From assembly GCF_910594005.1 (NCBI RefSeq), contig NC_057818.1, forward strand, positions 59,966,001 to 60,030,000: a stretch of 64,000 bases of DNA, given 5' to 3'. Positions 1-10,944 of this stretch are shown piece by piece. Position numbers and translations under genes: made by a program. This DNA comes from Cervus elaphus (lineage: Eukaryota; Chordata; Mammalia; Artiodactyla; Cervidae). Below the pieces are notes generated by a model that saw only the letters and a list, made by a program, of their open reading frames with translations, ran no database searches and was not told where the DNA came from. How positions within the stretch are numbered: the stretch's first letter is position 1; each line of letters opens with the position of its first letter.

Positions 1-2200
1 TGCTCACATCCAAATATATTTGACCTTGTCCTTGAAAAAGAAATGCAGCTTAGCAAATGTTCAATCTCACTGTTTAGTGTGTTAAAGAGGATGATTACAC
101 TTTCAAGACAGACCTTAAAAGAAGGCAAACATTCCACATTTCTGATATTTTTAGGAACAAATAATCCATTCGGGAAATGGTGTCTTTTTTTTTTTTTTTT
201 TTTTTATGTCGTTTTTGTCCTGCTTTAAGAATCTTACAGATTGGGAACAGAAATAAAGTCACACCAACAATAGTTATAGGCTTAAAGACTACACTACACC
301 AGAATCTAGTAAAGTTTGTTCTGGACAAGGAAGACAAAAGTGTTTTTGTGTATTTTTTTTAATTTAATTTTTTATTTGTAGCTACAGTGTGTAATGTGTT
401 TGTCTAATCATGTTTTGTGTTTGTGGACTATAAGGAATGTCTGCAATCTGTTTAATAGAGAATGAAGGTAAAAATTGTTTGAACTGCTTAGAAATATAGG
501 CAGAGTCATTGTCTGTTTTTATAGAATTAGGTGTTTTTATTATCGTGAAGTAAGTTGATAGGTGGGTTATAACATGTTGTGTAGTCTTACCTTAGAGAGG
601 TGTTGCCCCTAGAAAAGAAGAATTTGTATTGATCGAGACATGTAAGAAGGAAGAGGAAGAAAGTTTAGGACAATGAGTTACATCAATTTGTCATAAAAAT
701 TTTTTTTATTTGTTATAAGCCTTTTTAAAATTTTAGCACTAAATATCTTTAAAAGTTAAAAGGCCAAAACAAAGTATGATAGCATAATAAACAAATGTAA
801 TGTTTTTTTTAAATAAACATACCATATTTTGTGGTTTTTATTGTGATTTACCCAAGCATTTTAGCTGTATTTTTTAATATATTTGTAGTTTGAATGTATC
901 TGTTGACTAAAGTTAATTTTGTTAAATATTGTTTTTTCAGAATTTTTTTTTTGTTTTTAATTTGGTTTAATTTGGAAAAAGAACATTTGCTGTAGCTAGA
1001 ACAACAATGAAAAACTAGTCTAGTAAAGCTTATGTAAATACCACTTTATTTTATAATGTTTATAATGTTATAATGTTTTAACAATTAAAAAAAAATTTTG
1101 TATTTATCATTTTATTTGCCATTTTTATATCTTTTTATTAAAAGCATATATTTTACTTTTTTATAGCAACCATGAAATGTCTTGTATGTTAGCATTTTAT
1201 AGACCGTTGAACATATTTTTTTAATTATATTATATTATATATAAATAGAATAATGATGAAAACATTCTTAGGAAATATTTCAGTCCAAAAGAAAAAAATC
1301 ACTCAGAAATCTGTTTGGGACTGGTATTTGGCTGTGGTTTGTGTTATTTGGGGCAAAGGATTAGGAGTAACCATTCAAATATTTTTTCCTAAGTGAAATT
1401 ATTGAAAAGGTGGTGCAGAACAACTGGACAAATGAAATGTTGCTCCCATTCAAATATATTTGACCTTGTCCTTGAAAAAGAAATGCAGCTTAGCAACTGT
1501 TGAATCTCACTGTTCAGTGTGTTAAAGAAGATGATTATACTTTCAAGACAGACCTGAAAAGAAGGTGAATATTTTACGTTTTTGATATTCATAGGAACAA
1601 ATAATTTATTCGGGAAATGGTGTCTTTTTATGTTGTTTTCGTTTTGTTTTAAGAATCTTACAGATTGCAAACAGAAATAAAGTCATATTAATAATAGTTA
1701 TAGGCTTAAAGACTATATTACATTAGAATCTAGTAAAGTTTGTTCTGGATAAGGAAGATAAAAGTATTCCTGTGTATTTCCTCTTATTTAATTTTTTATT
1801 TGCAGTTACAGTGTGTCTCATTATCACGAAGTAAGTTGATAGGTAGGTGGGTTATAACATGTTGTGTAGTTTTACCTTAGAGAGGTGTTGCCCCTAGAAA
1901 AGAAGAATTTGTATAGATCGAGACACGTAAGAAGGAAGAGGAAGAAAGTTCAGGACAATGAGTTACATTTATTTGCCATAAAATTTTCTTTCATTTGTCA
2001 TAAGCCTTTTTAAAATTCCAGCACTAAATATCTTGAAAAGTTAAAAGGCCAAAACAAAATATGATAGCACAATAAACAAATGCAATGTTTATTTCAAATA
2101 AACACATCATACTTTGTGGTTTTCATTGTGATCTACCTAAGTATTTTATAGATTGTTGAATATATTTATCAAATCATATTATATTATATATATATATATC
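1..2200 (-). repeat. Partial tandem duplication inside ERV-1 (integrase region)
   Basis: Bases 1 to about 865 are repeated at 1440 to about 2140: the segments starting at 24 and 1464 run nearly identically for hundreds of bases. The right copy lacks about 150 bases matching 393-540 (the integrase core piece). It also skips the equivalent of about 866-1195, rejoining at about 2148 what corresponds to about 1200. The period is therefore about 1.44 kb, with later deletions in one copy. The left copy carries a run of about 23 T at 183-205, which is absent from the right copy. Confidence 0.85.
420..560 (-). pseudogene. pol: ERV-1 pol fragment: integrase core remnant
   Basis: On the minus strand this translates to an integrase catalytic-core segment containing a T-D-N motif (second acidic position of the D,D-E triad retained) followed by an S-P-Q-T turn. 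It aligns with the same region of ERV-2 at about 44470-44620. It has lost its connection to any long frame. Downstream on the minus strand (337-95), an SRTNFTRF motif matches the integrase linker of ERV-2 (SRTDPTRF). The element cannot encode a working integrase. Confidence 0.7.
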
Positions 2201-3223
2201 CATTCCTATATAAATATATATTTATATTCATTAACAGTTCAAAATCTCTTCAGCTCTTCTGCAAGAAAAACCCCTTGTAAGGGTAAGCCAATGTTCAGCA
2301 ATTAATGCTTCAAAATCCTACTTCATTTGGAAATGACCCAGCCATTCAACAAACTTCCACTATTTAGTTCAGCACAACTCCAGAAACCTAAGTCACTCCA
2401 ATCCTAAGAGATTGTTTTAGGTTATAGATAATAGATTATTCTATTAAAAATATAATCATTTCTAATAGAGCTTATCTAAAAGTTTTCATCTCATTTATAT
2501 ATTTGTATATATATATATAAAGAGTTACCTTTTTGTTGACAAACTTAGTTTACCTTAAACCAAGGCATAATAAAAGTATTCTATAATGTTAATGACTTAA
2601 GACATGTCTTAATTAAATTAACAAATAATTATATTTAAATTATATTTATATTTAAATAAACATCATATTTAATATTGAATACTTTTCAGTTCATGTGAAG
2701 TTGAATTTAAATAGAGCTTATTAACTTTATATTATCCAAAACAAAGACATACATTGAGACATAGATAATTTTAGATACATAGGCATAGTTCTCCATTTGA
2801 AATTTAAAATATCTTTTTGTTTTATTTATTTATTTTGAGCTCCACCAATTTGTTAATGGCTGGAGTCCTAGATAGAGTGGGCTGTGTATCCCAAGGACAT
2901 GATAAGAGTTAACTTAAGGTTTTTTCTTAGGCCTATTTTTGTTTCTCAGGCAGAATGGAGCTCAAAAAAAAAAAATATTTTAACAAGTTAACCTTTTCCT
3001 AACTGCACGTGCAAGAAGAACCGGTTTTGCAATTTCAAAAAAGATTTTATTTTCATCAGTTTTTTCCAGAGTCTAAAGAATATCATAGCCATTCAGTGTC
3101 AAAAATATCATTTTTCTTTTCTGTAGCTATAGTATATTATTAATGATATATGTATGAGGGAATTGTTGTCACATAGGAAGTAAAGCCTTGGCTACAAAAT
3201 TTTGACAAATACTAGGACTGTTA

Positions 3224-3356
3224 TGGAGACGGCAATGGCATCTTATTTCAGTACTCTTGTCTGGAGAATCCCAGGGATGGGGGAGCCTGGTGGGCTGACA
3301 TCTATGGGGTCGCATAGAGTAGGACACGACTGAAGTGACTTAGCAACAGCAGTAGC
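3224..3356 (+). mobile_element. Bov-tA-type SINE nested in ERV-1 pol
   Basis: The body shows the typical ruminant SINE stretch (tctggagaatcccagggatg, then gcctggtgggct and ggacacgactgaagtgactt). It is flanked by near-identical short repeats, aggactgtta at 3214-3223 and aggactttta at 3357-3366. These look like the target-site duplication and put the insertion inside the reverse transcriptase region of ERV-1. Confidence 0.85.
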
Positions 3357-3389
3357 AGGACTTTTAAGCATACCTTGAGGTAACATAGT

Positions 3390-3840
3390 CTACTGAAATC
3401 TTTTATGAGGCCTGATATGATCAGGATAAGGGAGAGAGAAAGTGAATCTCTCCCAGTCTAAAGGGTGTAAAGATATATTAAAAAAGCAATCTCGTGAATC
3501 AGTAATAATAATGTGCCAATTTTGAGGAATAGTAATAGGTGATGGGATCTCTGGTTGCAATGCACCCATAGGTTTCATAAAAGAATTAACTTTTCTAAAC
3601 TCTGTTAAGAGACACCATTTGTTATATCTCCTTTTTATAACAAAAATAGGAGAGTTCCAAAAAGAGCAAGATTCCTCAATATGTTTCAATTTTAATTGTG
3701 TGTTTATAAGTTCTTTAGTAGCTTTGTAATTTTTCTTTCATAAGGGGCCATTGCTTTGTCCAAATAGTTTTTTCAGTTTTTTTTTTCAGTTTTTTAATTT
3801 TTCTCAATTATTTTAATAATTGTTTTGTATGTTAAATGAG
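3390..3840 (-). pseudogene. pol: ERV-1 pol fragment: reverse transcriptase fingers/palm start
   Basis: A 99-residue open stretch (3689-3390) carries the N-terminal reverse transcriptase block: an N-S-P-I-F-V-I-K motif, an L-T-E-F-R-K motif, and the D-x-x-D-C-F-F-N-I-S-L-H-P palm block. The start of the domain extends to about 3840 in a broken frame. The SINE at 3224-3356 cuts it off downstream. Beyond the SINE I find no YxDD catalytic box: the place where it should be (about 3145) reads Y-I-I-N-N-I. The matching stretch of ERV-2 (41640-42250) has the same structure. Confidence 0.75.
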
Positions 3841-3859
3841 TAGTGGCCCCTAGGAAAAA

Positions 3860-4560
3860 TGTGGAATGCATATCTGAGTTTGCCATTGCATAAATAATCC
3901 CTTCCTATTAGTTTAAGGGGTGCATCTATCACATAAGGTCTTAATGTTGTAGGTTGGCCTTTTGGTCTATCATATGGGTAGATTTGAATATTTTGATAAA
4001 TTTCTTGTACTTTAGTTTGAGAAATTCCTGCAATTTGGCAAGAGACCTTTTGTATAGGTCAGGATTTGGGCCACAAGTGTTTGGAAATAATAATAATGTT
4101 AGATCCAGTGCCGAGGAGACCAGAAAATCTTTTACTATTAATTTTGATATTTATATTTTGTTGGACATATTTAAATACCAATGACGTCCATAAGGATTGT
4201 TTTTGATCTGTATTGCCAAATCTGCCTGTCTGTACATTATTAGAGGAGTTAATAGAAATGTAAGGCAAAAGAAGTAATTGAGCAATTTTGTCCCCCCTTT
4301 TGAATTGCCATAGAATCTGAGCTGACATCATAATTTGAATTTCTCCTTTATAATTTGAATCAATTATTCCAGGGTGAACAGTAATTCTTTTAGAAGCCAA
4401 ATTAAATCAGCCAAGTAAAAGACTGAAGGTTTGTGGGGGCAGGGGTCCAAAAAGTCCAGTAGGTATTCTAGAAGGGACTGCTTAAGGGTAAAGGAAAAAA
4501 TCATTTAGGGCTGGTATATTAATGGCAGCACTGCTGGACGTTGAGGGTTTGAGGGAAAAG
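3860..4560 (-). pseudogene. pro: ERV-1 pro fragment: dUTPase followed by retroviral aspartic protease
   Basis: The stretch 4400-4059 encodes the end of a dUTPase domain (HPGIIDSNYKGEIQI motif, then F-K-R-G-D-K-I-A-Q-L) followed directly by the start of an aspartic protease. The protease active-site triad reads G-T-G-S-N, so the catalytic aspartate of the usual D-T/S-G triad is lost. ERV-2 keeps D-T-G-S-D at the same place. dUTPase fused upstream of protease is diagnostic of betaretroviral pro genes. Confidence 0.8.
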
Positions 4561-5521
4561 ATAGAATTTGCCCCTGGTTGTTGTTGTAGGGGACCTGGGA
4601 GCTCCCCTGTTTGGAGTTTCCTGGAAGAGGTTTTCCTTCAATATCAAATTTAAATTTACTGTCTTTGGCCCAGTGCATTCCTCTATGGCAGCAAGGGCAA
4701 ATTTTTGGAGGTTTTTTATTAGCCTTTTTAGGGCAGTCCCTTTTTAAATGGTTTTTATCTCCACATGTAAAGCATCCTTCATTTCCCTTTTTTAAAACGT
4801 AGTAACCATTGTTTCAGCTAGTATTTGCATCTTTTAAGTTTTTGATCCTAGATTGTGACAAGCCTTCAAATAATCAATAATAGTCCTAGTCTCACAAATT
4901 GCAGCTATAGCTCTTTGACATTTCTGATTTGCATTCTCATAAGCAAGTAATTTCTCTAACTGTTTTTTGGTTTCTTCTCCGATTACAGTACGGGAAATAG
5001 CAGCTTCTAATCTAGCTTAAAAATTAGCATGACTTTTCAATAGGTTCCAACAAAGGAGAGACTTTTGGAGTTTCGACTGTTGGCAGAGGAGAAGCATTTG
5101 GAGCAGCCGGGGCAGGGCTAGTAAGAAAATTTTGAGATATTTTGTATTGTTTTAATTGGGCCTTTTGTAAAGTTAAATCATTAATTTATATTTATGTAAT
5201 AAGTGTTCTGTCTGTTGCTGAATATTGGAAGGGCTAGAATGTACCTTGAAATGGCAGAATTACAGCTTTAATAAGAGCCCATAGGGGCTAGAGATCAATT
5301 GGAATATTTTTTCCTTGTTTGGCTGCTCATTTAACATTTTCTTTGACTTGGAGCCAAATTTCTAAATCAAAACTGCATTTATCAGGAAACTAAGGATTAT
5401 GTTCAACTACTGTTTGAAGGCAAGCCTCTATTCATTGGCGTGAAACCAGAAGTCCCTGAAATTTAAACAAATGGTGAAGTAAAGTAGAAAAATAATGGGG
5501 CTGGCCAGCCGCTTGACCCAC
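4560..5521 (-). pseudogene. gag: ERV-1 gag remnant
   Basis: Minus-strand gag aligns with ERV-2 gag. A nucleocapsid zinc knuckle with the full C-x2-C-x4-H-x4-C spacing (GCFTCGDKNHLKRDC) lies around 4730-4780, while ERV-2 has lost its second cysteine. The expected initiator position reads GTG (5521-5519) followed by codons for Gly-Gln. ERV-2 has ATG at the equivalent base, so this copy has probably lost its start codon. Several stops and indels break the frame. Confidence 0.75.
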
Positions 5522-5587
5522 GCCTTAGTACTTACTGACCTCTATAGGTCCCTGAGTCACTCCGCCCCATATGCCACGTATACCAGT

Positions 5588-5605
5588 GTCCCTGTTCGGG
5601 CACCA
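5588..5605 (-). other. ERV-1 primer binding site (lysine tRNA type)
   Basis: On the minus strand TGGTGCCCGAACAGGGAC lies two bases after the LTR end (5608). From established knowledge this matches the tRNA-Lys3-type primer binding site with one C-to-T difference. A lysine tRNA primer supports the class II (ERV-K-like) assignment. Confidence 0.85.
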
Positions 5606-5607
5606 TT

Positions 5608-6063
5608 TGTTGGGGTCCTTTAATGGACTGGAACCTGGTGGTACGGAGTCGACGATAAGAAAGTAAAAGAAAGAGAGAGAGAGAGAAAAAATAAAAAGAC
5701 CCGGGGACCTAAGCTCTAATGCAGCAAAGGTGCTTTAATGATTTTTCTATGAGTATATATAGGCTGTAGTACAAGAAACTTCTTTCGGGAAAGTTAGGGA
5801 CCAGAAAACCAAACATACAGTAACTGTTACCAAGGGAACAAGGGGTAATCCTAGTCACAAGGTCAGGAGACAATCATTATCTCATGAAGGGGGAGCAAGA
5901 CTAAGCAATTTTGTCAAAAAGAGAATGTTTACTAAAGGAGACCTAAGCCTGCCTCACACAATGACCTCAGTCCCTGGGAGCAGCGTGAGGCTCTGCTTGA
6001 AGAGGGACAAAGGACTCATGAGAGCCAGCATGTAGGTATCCTCCCATCAAACACTCCCTGACA
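5608..6063 (-). repeat. ERV-1 5' LTR
   Basis: On the minus strand this 456-base LTR begins TGTCAGGGAGTG and ends CCCAACA, matching the ends of the ERV-2 LTRs. A TATA-like tatatatagg lies at 5753-5762 (plus-strand reading). A purine-rich (GA)n tract lies in U5 at about 5668-5686. The primer binding site follows two bases beyond its end. It lacks the extra U5 segment seen in the 3' LTR of ERV-2. Confidence 0.85.
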
Positions 6064-7170
6064 AGAACCTCTGCCCTAGAAATTACCACATGCATAACCA
6101 ACATATTAAAATCTAACATCAAGACCTTCATCCTCATGGTTAATGTGAGAGCCTTAGAATCTTGATACTCAGAGCCCACAATGGACCAACAGCCTCAGCT
6201 GCCCCCAGAAGCTTGCTTGTTAGAAGTGCAAAATGTCTGACCACAACACAGACCTGTTTGATTTTATATTTAGAATACTTCTATTGTCTTGTTTGCTGGA
6301 CATCTTAGTTTTTAATGAAATATATAAGATATAAAAGTATCACAAGTAGATTATATGTTATTTACACGTTCCATATATCAGGAACGCACATACAACACCT
6401 GTAATAGTTCCAGAATGACTAACAAATTTACAAATAGTCTACTGAATGTAGCTTCACATATTCTTTATGGCTCATTTTTTGGAAGAAATTTCCCACTTCA
6501 TGTGACCTGAGGTTGCTCACATGGCCCTTCTCACCCACCCACTCACACTTGAGAAGTGCTTCAGCCATGGGTTATGTGGAAAAGGTCACTGGCTGAGGGG
6601 CCACCCTCCAAGTTCTCCAGTCCTATCTTTTCCACCTGGAGGGTGACTTGGCTTCTGTGAACTTCATGTTGGGAGAATAAAGTGATGAATGCGTGGTGAT
6701 AAGTGTACTGCTATGAGCAGCACCCCAGCCCACAGGCTTTGCTTGCTGTGTAAGCCTGACCCTTTCTTTAAAAGCTGCAGTTTGCTGCTCCAGGTCCTCG
6801 ATCCCATCAAAGTGAAGAGACCAGGGTGGAGCTGGGATGAGCTACATGGCCCTAATTTCTCATCCCCTGCAGGCCCAAACCAGCAGTGGTGTGTCACTCG
6901 TCTCTTCCATGACACTGTTCATGAGAACCGCCACACTAACATTGTCTCCCTATTTGATGACTCCACTTTGGCTAGAACTTTTTATTTTTTTAACCACCAG
7001 CTTCTCCATTCAGCCCTCCAACTGCTTCAACCTAGATGACCTGAAAGTGGATGAGTTTGGGGAGCCATTTGGTACCTTTGGCTGCTTTAAGTTGAATGTT
7101 CAGAGTAGAGGTTCTAGCAGAGCACTAGAATCACAGGGCTCTCAGGAGGTCTGCCTGTGGTGCATAAGAT
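6064..7170. other. Unassigned region with short coding-like stretch
   Basis: No recognised repeat was found. On the plus strand about 6690-7120 holds overlapping open stretches in two frames that look like a frameshifted coding remnant: the one starting near 6780 passes to the frame containing D-L-K-V-D-E-F-G-E-P-F at about 7035-7070. I do not recognise the protein. It could be a processed pseudogene or chance. Confidence 0.3.
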
Positions 7171-7176
7171 GCAGTT

Positions 7177-7370
7177 ATTGCGGGTGGCTCAGTGGGTAAA
7201 TAATCCACCTGCAAGGCAGGAGACATAGGAGATGCAGTTTTGATCCCTGGGTCAGGAAGATCCCCTGGAGATGGGCATGGGAAGCCACTCCAGTATTCTT
7301 GCCTGGAGAACCCCATGGACAGAGGAGACTTGACGGGCTACAGTCCATGGTATCTCAGACATGACTGAAG
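7177..7370 (+). mobile_element. Bov-tA-type tRNA-derived SINE
   Basis: It starts with a tRNA-like head (ggtggctcagtgggtaaata, then cacctgcaaggcaggagac) and continues with the ruminant SINE body (agtattcttgcctggagaac, catggacagaggag). It ends near a degenerate gactgaagtgactgagc. It interrupts the coding-like remnant between 7120 and 7385. Confidence 0.9.
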
Positions 7371-9065
7371 TGACTGAGCCCACAGGCACTGGAGAATTAC
7401 CATGGCTGCCCAAGCAGATAAGGGCCACACGAGGACACTGTGTTCCTGATGCGCAAATTGTTCAGGTGAAGGACAAGAGCTTGCATACTATCATCAAGTA
7501 TGGATGGAAGGCACCAAGTTCATCTTCCCAAATGAGTGATGACAGGCCTGAAGACATCTCTCACATCTTTGTGCTCAAAGACAAGTTCCACACACAGTCT
7601 GGCAGGGATGCATCAGTGTGGTCTGGAGGTTATCATGGAGCCACAAGGACCTGGCACCTGGATCCTTTAGTGTGTGTGAGTGGATGGTGAAGATGAAGAT
7701 GATGTGGGTGTTTCCATTCATTACCACCTGGCTGGCAGTTCTTTGCCCCCCCCCCTTTGTTCATTTCCTAGGCATTCTGCCTCAGCCTCTTTCTCACTGT
7801 CTGCCTCATTTTCCCCTAAGGCAGCATGTGCTTACCTCATGAACACTCCCACCACTACTGGAGGATTTCTTTACCCCACAATGAAATCATCATGACAGGC
7901 ATGAAGTTTGCACAGGGAGTGTCTCCTCTTTCCCATGGTGCCACCAAGGGGGAGATGTCAGGGTCAAGTTCATATTGTCTCCAGACAGGGTAACATCAGA
8001 AGACAGATCCTGATGTATACTTAGGCTTTACTTGCTCTTCCTGGGATCCACATTAAAATATAAACATTTATATATATAAATAATACACACACACACACAC
8101 ATATATCTCCAGATCATATCTCCATCTAATACCCTTCCAATACTACTTCTCCTGGACACTGATGACATTTTCTAAACTTCAGCCACAACAGTGCCTCTGA
8201 TTCTGGGAAAACACCCCTGACCCTGAGCCTCTTTGGAGTTGCACTGCCTTGTAGAGAGAGGGCAAGGGGAGAACTTGCCCATGTCAGGGCTGAACTTTGA
8301 TGTCCCTAGCTTGGAAGCCACTTCTATCCAGTGGCTGGAGAGAGACCTGGGTGCTGCTCAAACACAGGAAATGATCTCTTGTCCAAGTCCGCAAAAAGCA
8401 CATCTCCTTTACCCTCCAGTTTTTAAATGCCTGCCCTGTGCTCCTTCTTCTGGCCGCGGTCCAACAGTCAAATAGCAGGGCTACTGCAGACTCATGCATG
8501 CATCGTTACCCTTCTCACAGAGCTGTTTGCCCAGACTCTAGGTTGAGACAGGAAGGAAGGGCAGTAACCTCTCAACACTTTTCATCTGGGACAAGGAGCT
8601 GAAGAAGGCCCTCGGTGGGGTTCTTAATAGCTCTCCTGCTTCCCCACACTTGGAGCTGGAAGGTCTCTTTTCACCAATACTCTAGGTTATATACGCACAG
8701 GGTAGGGGAACAGCAGAACGGGAACTGCTCTTCATTTCCATTAAGGCTAAGCTCTAGGGTGGGGAGTAGATTCCAGTCCTCAGCCTCCACTGGGGCAGGG
8801 GGCAGCTACTCACCATGAAGAATATCAGGGTCACAGGTTTCCCTCCACCCTTCTGAAGTCAGAGTCTAGCCAACTCAAACTTCTACTTTCTAATTTTGCA
8901 ACACATGGAGCTCCTTTTCTCTTCTGGAGGCTAGGGGGGTGGGGATGGGGGACCCAGCTCTACAAAGCCTGTAACCCCACACACCCACAAATACGTGATG
9001 TTTACAATCTTCAGGGAGCAGAGGGAAGGGTCTCTGGAGCCAGGTCCTGGGGGTGGGTCTTTAGG
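7371..9065. other. Unassigned region; possible continuation of a decayed coding sequence
   Basis: Open plus-strand stretches (7361-7690 and 7618-7895 in different frames) could continue the remnant before the SINE. They contain D-K-S-L-H-T-I-I-K-Y-G-W and D-R-P-E-D-I-S-H-I-F-V-L-K-D-K-F-H. I recognise no family. The remainder (7900-9065) shows no clear repeat apart from a short (AC)n tract at 8084-8101. Confidence 0.3.
8084..8101. repeat. (AC)n microsatellite
   Basis: About nine AC units, flanked on both sides by TA-rich alternating sequence. Confidence 0.9.
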
Positions 9066-9178
9066 GTTGTTCAGTTTCTCAGTTGTGTCTGACTCTTTGC
9101 GACCCCATGGACTTCAGCATGCCAGGCTTCCCTATCCTTCACTATCTCCTGGAGTTTGCTCAAATTCATGTCTTTACT
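9066..9178 (-). mobile_element. BovB 3'-end fragment
   Basis: The plus strand reads the complement of the BovB 3' terminus: gttgtgtctgactctttgcg, then accccatgga, then the ccaggcttccctatcc block. The match stops at about 9178. It is a short, old, 5'-truncated copy. Confidence 0.8.
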
Positions 9179-9199
9179 AGATTTTCTTTTTTTTTTTTG

Positions 9200-10940
9200 A
9201 CAAGTCCCTGGATTTTTTTTTTGAGGTTTGAAAAATCATAGTAAAAATACTCATAAAATTTACCACCTTAACGATTTAAATGGTACAGATAAGTGGAATT
9301 AAATATATCCATAATGTTATGCAAACATCACCATATCCAGCTCCATAATTCATTTCCTCTTGTAAAACTGAAACTCTATGCCCATTAAACAATTCATTAA
9401 CTTTTCATTTTCCCCTTCCCCCAGTCCCCGGAAACTACTACTCTGCTTTCTGTCTCTTATGATTTTGACTGCTGTTAAGTATCTCACATACGTGGAATCA
9501 TACCGTATTCCTCCTTCTGTGACTGGTCTATTTCTCCTAGCTTAATGCCCTTGTTAACCGAAAACAAAAAAACAGCATTTTACCAGACAAGTGGGTTTAT
9601 GCAGGAGCAGCAGAGAATTGCAATTTGGGACAAGCAAACTCTGGTGAAACATATCGAAGTCCAGTGAAGCAAGTAAGAGGAAACTTTTATAGAGGAGAAG
9701 AGGCAGTTGGGAGGGGCTGTTATAAACAAACAGTCCTTTGGAGGAAACTGAGAGTTCAAAGTGCAGTGGCTTTTCATTGCGTTGTGACAGTCTCTCATTG
9801 GTTGAGCTGTTGTCTGGCTTCCTGTTGCTAGTGGTAGTAGTCAAGTAGTGTCACTTCCTGCCAGAAAATGCAAGGTAACAAACATCTCTTTCTTGCTAGG
9901 ATCTGTATTGCGATCCAGCGGTACATGTGTGAGTGCTCCCCCTGCTGGTCACCGAACAACATTTTAGTGAGATTTTCCTTTATTGTTCACATTTCTCAAG
10001 TTTCATTCACATTGCATTATATTGCAGAATTTCCTTTCTTTAAATTTTATGTCTATACTGTATTTTACTTATCTGTCCATCTGTTGATGAACTGTTGCAT
10101 TGTTTCCATGTTTTAGCTATCAAACATCTGTTTGGGACCCTGCTTCTGATTCTTTGGTATAGATACCCAGAAGTAGAATTACTTGATCATATAGTTATTC
10201 TGTTTTTGATTTCCCGAGGAGCTGCCATCCTGTTTTCCAATGACTGTGCCATCTTACCTTTCTGCCCAATAGTGCATAGAACTCCAATTTCTCCACATTC
10301 TTGTCATCACTTGTTGTCTTCTATTGTTTTGACAGTAGCTATCTTAATGGCTGCAAGATGGCATTTCATTGTAGTTTTGATCTGCATTCCCCTAATGAAT
10401 AGTGAAGTTGATCATCTTTTCATGTGCTTATTTGTCTTTTGTATATCTTCTATGGAGAAACGGCCTTTCCCAAGTCCTGAATTGGGTTATTTCTCGGTTG
10501 GTTTTTTGTGTTTTTTTTTTTGTTGTTTGTTTGTTTGTTTTGTTTAAGAATTTTCTGCATATTTTGGATATTAATGTCTTATCAGGTATATGATTTGCAA
10601 ATGTTTTCTCTTATTCAGTGAATTCTTTTTACTCTGATGATTCTGTCTTTGATACACAAAAGCTTTTTAAATCTTAGGAGGTTCAGTGTGTGTTACCTGT
10701 GCCTTTAGTGTCAAATCCAAAGAAATCATTGCCAAGTCTAATGTTGTGAATTTTTCCCTCTATTTTCTTCTAAGAATTTTATTGTTTGAGGTCTTCCATT
10801 TAGGTCTTTGATCCATTTTGAGTTAATTTTTGTATGTAGGGTTAAGTAAGTGTCCAACTTCCTTCTTTTGCATGTGCATATCCAATTTTCCCAGCCTCAT
10901 TTGTTGAAAGAACTGTCCTTTTCCCTCATTGCCCAGAACT
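9200..10940 (-). mobile_element. Ancient L1 3' region, split by an LTR
   Basis: The complement of L1 3' UTR and ORF2 C-terminal sequence runs through 9228-9551 and resumes at about 9962-10940. Hallmarks are the blocks encoding antisense of the conserved ORF2 tail (around 10100-10450) and the stretch at 10790-10930 corresponding to the antisense of the ORF2 mid-region. It is diverged more than the L1-BT copies elsewhere in the window, and no frame survives. Confidence 0.75.
9552..9961 (-). repeat. Solo LTR of a different ERV family
   Basis: On the minus strand this is a 410-base unit beginning TGTTGTTCGGTG and ending GGTTAACA. It contains a CCAAT box (CAACCAATGAGA, near 9800) and a TATA box (CCTCTATAAAAG, near 9695). 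It interrupts an L1 3' region that continues on both sides. The ends fit the TG...CA rule, but I could not find a convincing target duplication. The sequence is unrelated to the ERV-1/ERV-2 LTRs. Confidence 0.7.
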
Positions 10941-10944
10941 TGGG

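Larger units (their letters stand above)
1..6063 (-). mobile_element. ERV-1: class II (betaretrovirus-like) endogenous retrovirus, partial at window edge
   Basis: Read on the minus strand the order is LTR (6063-5608), lysine-tRNA-type primer binding site, gag, dUTPase/protease, reverse transcriptase fingers, a long AT-rich stretch, then integrase remnants to the left edge. A dUTPase-protease module between gag and pol is the arrangement of betaretroviruses and class II ERVs. The env gene and 3' LTR, if present, lie left of the window. All frames are broken and a SINE interrupts pol. It belongs to the same family as ERV-2 (38227-47511): gag, dUTPase, the post-RT AT-rich segment and integrase align between them. 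The flanks of the two differ, so they are separate insertions rather than products of the V1R duplication. Confidence 0.85.

Noticed and set aside
1..360. Poly-T tract at 183-205 as a terminator or L1 tail
   Set aside because: The aligned ERV-2 region has a matching A tract inside integrase (44638-44656) in the coding orientation, so it belongs to the provirus family.
7177..7200. tRNA-like sequence with box A-like bases
   Set aside because: Head of a tRNA-derived SINE, not a tRNA gene; no acceptor-stem pairing or full cloverleaf. The same holds for the other SINE heads in the window.
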